Assembly: GCA_032622095.1 (NCBI GenBank)
Contig: CP136061.1
Span: 249,623,582-249,687,581 of the forward strand
Reading direction: 5' to 3'
DNA: 64,000 nt
Origin: Siphonodentalium dalli
Lineage: Eukaryota; Mollusca; Scaphopoda; Gadilida; Siphonodentaliidae
This document shows positions 56,698 through 64,000 of the stretch, one piece after another. The notes under the pieces are model-generated. The model was given only the letters and a program-made list of their open reading frames with translations, made no database searches and had not been told where the DNA came from. How positions within the stretch are numbered: the stretch's first letter is position 1; each line of letters opens with the position of its first letter. The position numbers and the translations under genes were made by a program.

Positions 56698-56951
56698 TTA
56701 ACCCTTTCATGATGGGAGCTGTGCTGGTGCAGCATTAAAGATCCTGTGCCAGTGCATTCTCTTATATATTTCGAGTCTCCCATAGGGAACCCTGCAGATA
56801 TAAGAGAATGCACTGGCTTACAAGGTCAAGTTAAATATTGGTAGGCCAATGTATTCTGTTATATATGCAAGGCTCCCTATATATATAAGAGAATATACTG
56901 GCACAGGGTTTTTGCAAAATTTCAGGACGCTCCCATCATTTAAAGTGTTAA
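56698..56951. mobile_element. TTAA-2 MITE
   Basis: TTAA-CCCTTTCATGATGGGAGCTG and 'acgctcccatcatttaaagtg'-TTAA, two hairpins, the second partly deleted. Confidence 0.8.
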
Positions 56952-57104
56952 AGATAGTGCAAAGCCATTCACACCATGCAGATGTTGATTATATATGAGT
57001 AGAATACAACTCGGATAAACAATGGAAATTAATTGAGCTTCGTTATGTTAAAAAAGAATGAGAAAAGCATAAGACATAGTGACAAGGAAACTGCTCCAGT
57101 GATC

Positions 57105-57268
57105 AATGGCCTGAATAGAGTTACCACCCCTGCTCAAGTGATCAATGTCACCACTGGTCAAGTGGTCCTGAATAGAGTTACCACCCCTGCTCAAGTATTC
57201 CTGAATAGAGTTACCACGCCTGCTCAAGTGTTCCTGAATAGAGTTACTTCTCTGGTTAAGTGGTCCTA
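57105..57268. repeat. 30-36-bp minisatellite, 4-5 copies
   Basis: 'ctgaatagagttaccacccc' + 'tgctcaagtgttc'; same unit as 5121-5209. Confidence 0.85.
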
Positions 57269-58374
57269 ATACACAAGCTTCGTACATCGCTCCATGAGTA
57301 TATACCGTGGATACACACATGAGTATAATATACAAGTTGCGTACATCTCTTCGTGAGTATATGCCGTGGATACGTGTGAGTATAATACACATGGTTCGTA
57401 CATCTCGCCGTGAGTATATACCGTGGATACACACGTGAGTTATAATACACAAGTTTCGTACATCTCGCAGTGAGTATATGCCATGAATACACACGTGAGT
57501 ATAATACACAAGTTTCGTACATCTAGACTTGAGTATATGCCGTGGATGCATGCATGAGTATAATACACAGGCTTCGTACATCTCACCGTGAGTATATACT
57601 GTGGATACCCGCGTGAGTATAATACACAAGATTCGTACATCTAGACGTGAGTATATGCCGTGGATACATGCATGAGTATAATACACAAGCTTCGTACATC
57701 TCACCGTGAGTATATATCGCGGATACACATGTGAGTATAATACACAAGTTTCGTACATCTCGCTGTGAGTATATACCGTGGATACCCGCATGAGTATAAT
57801 ACACAAGCTTCGTACATCTCACCGTGAGTATATACCGTGGATATCCGAGTGAGTATAATACACAGGCTTCGTACATCTCACCGTGAGTATATACCGTGGA
57901 TACCCGCGTGAGTATAATACACAAGATTCGTACATCTATATGTGAGTATATACCATGGATACCTGCGTGGGTATAATACACAAGCTTCATACATCTCGCC
58001 ATGAGTATATGCCGTGGATACGTGTGAATATAATACACAAGTTTCGTACATCTCGCTGTGGGTATATACAGTGGAAACACGTGTGAGTATAATACATAAG
58101 CTTCATACATCTCGCCATGAGTATATGCTGTGGATACAAGTGTGAGTATAATACACAAGTTTCGTACATCTCGCTGTGGGTATATACCGTGGAAACACGT
58201 GTGAGTATAATACATAAGCTTCATACATCTCGCCATTAGTATATACAGTGGATACAAGCGTGAGTATAATACATAAGCTTCATACATCTCGCCATGAGTA
58301 TATGCTGTGGATACAAGCGTGAGTATAATACATAAGCTTCATACATCTCGCCGTGAATATATACATGCGTGGTT
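57269..58374. repeat. 59-bp satellite, left block (about 19 copies)
   Basis: Unit 'gagtataatacacaagcttc' + 'gtacatctcgccgtgagtat' + 'ataccgtggatacacgcgt'. Long minus-strand open frames across it come from repetition. It continues at 60019 after the retroelement fragment. Confidence 0.95.
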
Positions 58375-58659
58375 ACACACAGAAACACAACTTTACTTTC
58401 AATCTTTATTGAACGTTATACAAAACCCACCATATCCTGAAACATAATAAAATAACGAAAGTTAACAATCTAATTATCTTAAACAAAAGAAAAGAAATAA
58501 AAAACAAAAGATATAACCTTGATGATAATTTAAACATATCTTCATATCACGAACACAGATATCACACTTTGATATTATGTAACAATCATATACCATTACA
58601 CTCTATCAATCCTTCCCTTTTCAAAGCATTTTAACAAGTCATTTCCAGATGCACCTCTT

Positions 58660-59067
58660 TTAGTCAAGGTCAAGAACAGTGTTAGCTCTCTTCAGCAATT
58701 CCTTGCTCAAAAGTAAAGGGAGATCACACGGTACAACTTCACTTTCAATCTTACAGCGGACAGTTCCTATCTTAACCGGGATTTTGATTTTCTCCTCGGA
58801 CAGAACAGAAGCGCCATCACCAAATTTGAATGCCGTTTTACTTGGTGAACTAACAATACTGTCTCTCAAATCACCACTCAGGTTGCTGACAAATTTATCC
58901 AGCCACTGTCGACCACATACAGTCTTAGTACACGCTGTATCAATTATTGCTGAATTGAAAGATTCTGCCACAGATATTTCTTGTCGAGTGAGATTTTGAT
59001 CTGACATGAACAATGTGATATTTGCAGTTTCATATGAAACATCATCCTGCTCATTCCCACTTTCCAT
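58660..59067 (-). CDS. Retropepsin-like open frame (retroelement protease)
   Basis: 135 codons open. The catalytic-type motif IIDTACTKTVCG is at about residues 41-52 (Asp-Thr-Ala in place of the common Asp-Thr/Ser-Gly), followed by FKFGDG near residue 85 and a late PLLLSKELLKRA block that resembles the end of such proteases. It is the only intact part of the fragment. The Met at 59067 follows a frame change, so the true start is unclear. It could be a remnant, or a retained aspartyl protease domain. Confidence 0.7.
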   Translation of the reverse strand: MESGNEQDDVSYETANITLFMSDQNLTRQEISVAESFNSAIIDTACTKTVCGRQWLDKFVSNLSGDLRDSIVSSPSKTAFKFGDGASVLSEEKIKIPVKIGTVRCKIESEVVPCDLPLLLSKELLKRANTVLDLD

Positions 59068-59260
59068 AATGCTGCTGTCTGTGTGGACAATTTTTCTGCC
59101 AGTGCAACTTAAGAGTCACATATTCTACATCTAGAAATTTCACCATTGTATCATGGGTTAATGTTATTTCCCCGTCCAAGACCTGTTGATCTATTGTCAC
59201 GATTTCTTGGCCATACCCTCCGAAAACTTTGACCACGCTCTCCCGCTGTGTTTCTCTGAG

Positions 59261-59493
59261 TCATAAATGCTGCTTCTTGTTTAACACCAACAGAGAGTCA
59301 AACTGAGCAGCAGCTTGAGCAGAATTAAAAATCCGATTCAAAGCAGACTTCATTATGTCAAACTTCAACTCGACACAAGCAGTAAGAGCTAGCCGCTTGT
59401 CATCATTTGGAGATAAACTCGCATTATCAAGCAGTTTAAATGCTAGGCAGGGTTTGGGAAGAGTCATATCATGCCTCCTTGCTTTATGATAGC
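59261..59493 (-). pseudogene. Gag-like fragment
   Basis: Open from the HAT-B boundary to a stop at 59261. It reads RRHDMTLPKPCLAFKLLDNA, then a helix-rich stretch with ALTACVELKFDIMKSALNRI. The pattern MTLP...LAFKLL...MKSAL is typical of invertebrate gag-like proteins that accompany the DTACTKTV protease. It is cut upstream by the MITE and downstream by the stop. Confidence 0.65.
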
Positions 59494-59935
59494 CAAGCCT
59501 GCAAATAGCGTGTCTGTCATTTGCAGAATGAGGTCCCCAGAGGGTGAATTTAGTGATGCTATCCCGCACAGCGGGCTAGCATCACCAAATTCACCCCCTG
59601 GAGACCTCATTCTGCTTAGCCTCATCTTCTGGGAAGTATCTATAGTATCAAATTAACATTGTTTTTAGTTACATTTCCCTTCTAGGAAGTTTCTATATCC
59701 CCTAATTTGCAGAAGATAAAATGCATAATTGAGGTGCCCAATGGGTGAACATCACCAACTTCAACTGGGGAACTTCAATCTGATCCTAGGTATGCCATAG
59801 CAGTTGGGAGCCTTAGCAGAATGAGGTACCCAGAGGGTGAATTTAGTGATGCTAACCCGCTATGCGGGATAGCGTCACTAAATTCACCCTCTGGGGACCT
59901 CATTCTGCAAATGACAGACACACTATTTGCAGGCA
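59494..59935. mobile_element. HAT-B composite MITE inside the gag fragment
   Basis: 'caagcctgcaaatagcgtgt' and the inverse 'acacactatttgcaggc'; two palindromes and the common spacer. It separates the two gag pieces. Confidence 0.85.
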
Positions 59936-60018
59936 TGTCAGACATTGACATTTCTTTTGTCTTCTTAAATGACTCAAAAGAGCTATAAGCTTGATATCTT
60001 GATCAACTTTATCTTTCT

Positions 60019-61905
60019 CGTGTGAGTATAATATATAAGCTTCGTACATCTCGCCATGAGTATAATATACAAGCTTCGTACATCTCGCCGTGGTATATAC
60101 ATGCGTGAGTATAATACACAAGCTTCGTACATCTCACTGTGAGTATATACTGTGGATACACGCATGAGTATAATATACAAGCTTCGTACATCTCACTGTG
60201 AGTATATACCGTGGATACACACATGAGTATAATATACAAGCTTCGTACATCTCACTGTGAGTATATACCATGAATACCTGCGTGAGTATAATACACAAGC
60301 TTTGTACATCTCGCTGTGAGTATATACATGCGTGAGTATAATATATAAGCTTCGTACATCTCACCGTGAGTATAATAAACAAGCTTTGTACATCTCGCTG
60401 TGAGTATATACATGCGTGAGTATAATATACAAGCTTCGTACATCTCACTGTGAGTATATACTGTGGATAAACGCATGAGTATATACTGTGGATACAAGCA
60501 TGAGTATAATATACAAGCTTCGTACATCTCGCCATGGTATATACATGCGTGAGTATAATATACAAACTTCGTACATCTCACTGTGAGTATATACTGTGGA
60601 TAAACGCATGAGTATAATATACAAGCTTCATACATATCACTGTGAGTATATACTGTGGATACAAGCATGAGTATAATATACAAGCTTCGTTCATCTCGCC
60701 ATGGTATATACACGCATGAGTATAATATACAAGCTTCGTACATCTCACTGTGAGTATATACCATGAATACCTGCGTGAGTATAATACACAAGCTTCGTAC
60801 ATCTCACTGTGAGTATATACCGTGGATACACGCATGAGTATAATATACAAGCTTCGTACATCTCACTGTGAGTATATACCGTGGATACATGCATGAGTAT
60901 AATATACAAGCTTCGTACATCTCACTGTGAGTATATACTGTGGATAAACGCATGAGTATAATATACAAGCTTCGTACATCTCACTGTGAGTATATACTGT
61001 GGATACATGCGTGAGTATAATATACAAGCTTCGTACATCTCACTGTGAGTATATACCATGAATACCTGCGTGAGTATAATACACAAGCTTCGTACATCTC
61101 ACTGTGAGTATATACCATGAATACCTGCGTGAGTATAATACACAAGCTTTGTACATCTCACTGTGAGTATATACCGTGGATACACGCATGAGTATAATAT
61201 ACACGCTTCGTACATCTCACTGTGAGTATATACCGTGGATACACACATGAGTATAATATACAAGCTTCGTACATCTCACTGTGAGTATTTACTGTGGATA
61301 CATGCGTGAGTATAATACACAAGCTTCGTACATCTCACTGTGAGTATATACCATGAATACCTGCGTGAGTATAATACACAAGCTTCGTAAATATCACTGT
61401 GAGTATATACCGTGGATACATGCATGAGTATAATATACAAGCTTCGTACATCTCACTGTGAGTATATACTGTGGATACATGCGTGAGTATAATACACAAG
61501 CTTCGTACATCTCACTGTGAGTATATACCGTGGATACACGCATGAGTATAATATATAAGCTTCGTACATCTAGACGTGAGTATATACCATGAATACCTGC
61601 GTGAGTATAATACATGAGCTTCATACATCTCGCCGTGAGTACAAACTGTGGATACCTGTGTGAGTATAATACACAAGCCTCGTGTATCTCGCTGTGAGTA
61701 TATCCCCTGGATACACAGGCTCCATACATCTCGCCGTGAGTATATCCCCTGGATACACAGGCTCCATACATCTCGCCATGAGTATGTCCCCTGGATACAC
61801 AAGCTCCATACATCTCGCGTGAGTATATCACCTGGATACACAGGCTCCATACATCTCGCCGTGAGTAAATCCCCTGGATACACAAGCTCCATACATCTCG
61901 CCACA
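60019..61905. repeat. 59-bp satellite, right block (about 33 copies)
   Basis: Same unit as the left block, with frequent 'accatgaatacctgcgt' variants in a regular higher-order pattern. The last 200 bp (61690-61905) shift to a 'cccctggatacacaggctcc' type unit. Confidence 0.95.
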
Positions 61906-62915
61906 GGTTATTGATAATAATTAGTTGATAATCTAATGTGAGTAATGGACAGCAATGGAAGAAAAATATTATTTGTTTAGCTATAAAATGCATGAACTCT
62001 CTATGAGAATCAAACATTTCTAATAATTTTTTTTTTGATCTTTACCGATATAAAAATTTAGAGGAAAACCGTTTCATCTATAGATCAATATTTTAAAAGT
62101 CTGAAAAATCGAGATGGTATAATTTATTATTTTTGCTGTTTTACATAAAAAGCAGGGAAACCATGTCACTATGTCTCAATATATGCTTAAAAATCTCTAT
62201 CATCGTGGGATTTAAAATTAGCATAATCCTACCATTTAGATATGCATTGCAGCGGCCAATAGGACTTAAATATTAGGATATTAGGATATTGAAATGTTTT
62301 CATTGGTAGAATGACATTCCAGACATATGTTATCAGCAAACATCATCAATTTTGTAGAATTCTAGAAATCTACTATATTTTTAATATATAGTTCAGTGGA
62401 AATGAGCTATTCATCACCAACAATTAAATTTAAGACAGAGAATAAATAAATATTGTAAAACAGACTTAAATTTGTAAAGTATATAGAAAGTGCGATATGC
62501 AAGCTGATGTAGTTAAAATTCAGTTATAGAATATTAGTATCTTTACGATTTTACGATCAGCTATATTCAAGACAAGGTAACTGTTATTTAACCTTGAAAG
62601 ATCATGCAAGTCCTTTAAACCGCTACATTATGTGGAAGCAGAATTTATAAACAGAGATAACTCTTGCAGAAATATATATAAATATACACAATCATTCACA
62701 TAGCGCCTAGCAGGTCTGAAATATTGCCTAATTAGCATAAACAATGCAGCAGATATAATTTTTATTATGAATATGCATGACATGTAACTAGAGACAAGAG
62801 TCACGTGATCATGAGTGGATTCCATTCAATGTTCCGCCTCCATAATAGTGTTCCGCCTCCATAATAATGTTTCTGAAAGCAATCTGTGTTAGCGTCTCGT
62901 GGCTCTAAATACGGG
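61906..62915. other. Intronic sequence, nothing recognised
   Basis: AT-rich unique sequence; 62828-62868 has a 2-copy 'gttccgcctccataataatg' type repeat. Confidence 0.5.
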
Positions 62916-63022
62916 GAGAGCTTTCCGATGAATGGCAACAATCTATATTTCCGACTAAATCCTGAAAAGTTACCCATAATTCTGCTGTGTTTAAGGAGTC
63001 GATTACTTAGAGCATTACTGTA
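62916..63022. mobile_element. TA-C MITE, right half
   Basis: 'gggagagctttccgatgaat' to 'gcattactgta'; the left arm is missing. Confidence 0.85.
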
Positions 63023-63738
63023 GTCACAATGTTACCATTTATACAGTGATCATTTCTTTTACATATTATTATTTATTATAATTTCTTCTGACATCAGAGT
63101 TTGAGGGGATGATAATTTACCAAATTCTTTTATACGCCTTATTTTTATCAAGTTCAAACTTGTAGATCACTATGACGACACCAATTACAAGTCACGCATA
63201 ACCTCATCATAAACCTGCTAATATTTGCTTGTGATTATAAGTAAGCTTAAAGTGGTAAGAGCAAACATAGAATGTGTAGATACAGTGTCAGTGCAGATAT
63301 AGCCAAACCCCAAAGTGAAGAAAAAAAGAGAAAATAAGAAAATCCTTAATAATGACAGAGCCCCATCTCCATTAGATTCTTCACATTCAAGTTACTACCT
63401 GAGCTATAAGAGAGAGATGAATTTTGCCTAACACTTTCCAAGAACACGAAATAATTTATCCTGTTTCAAGTTTTTTATTAAAGTGTCTCCTGAAAATGAT
63501 TGAACTATCAAACATCGATTAGTTAACAAGAAAGAAAAAACTTTGTGTAAACGTCAGGTTTACACACCATTTATGACACCTTTACATGAGACCATAATTA
63601 TCTATTGAAATTGGAATTTGAGTCCATTTATATATAGAGAATAAATGCAAATGATTTACATGCAGACTGCAATATCACTTGCAAATTTCTTCATAATTAT
63701 TTTGAAAGTTTACACTTTACAAAAACATCAACTGGCCC
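63023..63738. other. Intronic sequence, nothing recognised
   Basis: AT-rich unique sequence with no exon-like stretch on either strand. Confidence 0.5.
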
Positions 63739-64000
63739 TTAACCCTTTACCCAACAGAAGGGCCCTGTGCCAATGCATTCTCTTATATATGCGAGTCGAC
63801 CATAGGTCGCCTCGCATATATAAGAGAATGCATTGGCTTAACACATTAAAAATTATAAAATTGTTAAAGAATGTAAGAAAAAATGGTAAAAAGTGTTAAA
63901 AAAAGATTTTTTTTAGGCCAATGCATTCTCTTATATATGCGAGGCGACCTATGGTCGACTCGCATATATAAGAGAATGCATTGGCACAGGGCATAACTGT
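63739..64000 (-). mobile_element. TTAA-1 MITE, inverted orientation, cut by window edge
   Basis: TTAA-CCCTTTACCCAACAGAAGGG, both hairpins and the start of the body ('cataactgt'); the far end is beyond 64000. Confidence 0.9.

Larger units (their letters stand above)
58385..60018 (-). pseudogene. Gag-protease retroelement fragment inserted in satellite
   Basis: In minus sense the order is: a short gag piece (60018-59938), an inserted HAT-B element (59935-59494), a second gag piece (59493-59261), a zinc-knuckle-like region in two frames (about 59160-59060), a retropepsin-like frame (59067-58660), then a 3' region with AATAAA (58410-58405). No reverse transcriptase, integrase or LTR is seen. Stops and at least one frame change lie between gag and protease. 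The gag pieces look like the family found next to DTACTKTV-type proteases in many invertebrate genomes (recalled similarity, not searched). The polyadenylation signal just before the left boundary fits insertion of a processed transcript or a 3'-truncated element. Confidence 0.75.

Noticed and set aside
57048-58287. Long minus-strand open frames (up to 252 codons) rich in Tyr/Cys/Ile
   Set aside because: They run through the 59-bp satellite in several frames at once and have no non-repeat domain; openness follows from the unit.
60134-62017. Further long open frames (143-207 codons)
   Set aside because: Same satellite as above.

Overview
The window is non-coding-rich animal DNA. It is AT-rich and intron-dominated, with spliceosomal GT-AG junctions, a tRNA-derived SINE, many hairpin-forming MITEs and kilobase-scale satellites. 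It reads as an invertebrate bilaterian, probably a lophotrochozoan or mollusc; that placement is inference from the repeat style and a protostome-like channel sequence, and is not proven here.

One host gene is recognisable, on the minus strand: the 3' part of an L-type (Cav1) voltage-gated calcium channel alpha-1 subunit. Fourteen exons lie between 48436 and 5836, and a doubtful fifteenth lies at 388-441. Read in order, and joined in phase at every junction, they encode a domain IV S3-S4 linker microexon (48401-48436), S4 (42031-42153), S5 (40777-40842), the turret and start of the pore loop (36938-37032), the pore filter and S6 (34007-34160), the end of S6 with the EF-hand start (31363-31490), the EF-hand and pre-IQ region (30739-30835, 27877-28081), the IQ domain (18028-18158), and the distal C-terminal tail (15982-16131, 14418-14722, 11551-11736, 9316-9493, 5836-5944). 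Domains I to III, most of IVS1-S3 and the promoter lie beyond the right edge. The sequence from 48437 to 64000 is therefore best read as one long intron.

The introns are packed with non-autonomous elements. TTAA-flanked CCC...GGG elements (piggyBac-like) occur in at least four terminal-repeat types, three of which share one palindromic module. There is an hAT-like palindromic MITE with 8-bp target duplications, a TA-flanked 150-220 bp palindrome, a 1365-bp element with about 68-bp inverted ends and a 9-bp duplication (Mutator-like), and a SINE. Nested insertions give several verifiable empty sites. A gag-protease retroelement fragment (58385-60018) splits a 59-bp satellite that runs from 57268 to 61905.

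The most unusual signal is that tandem repeats sit directly on Cav1 splice junctions. The donor of the IVS5 exon occurs three times in an in-frame 48-bp repeat that stays open, and the acceptor of the same exon occurs four times in a 32-bp repeat. The donor of the IQ exon is copied about 18 times in a 28-bp repeat. The donor of the exon at 9316-9493, with the last 47 bases of that exon, is present three times in a 62-bp repeat. This could create alternative splice forms, or could show how minisatellites start at splice sites.
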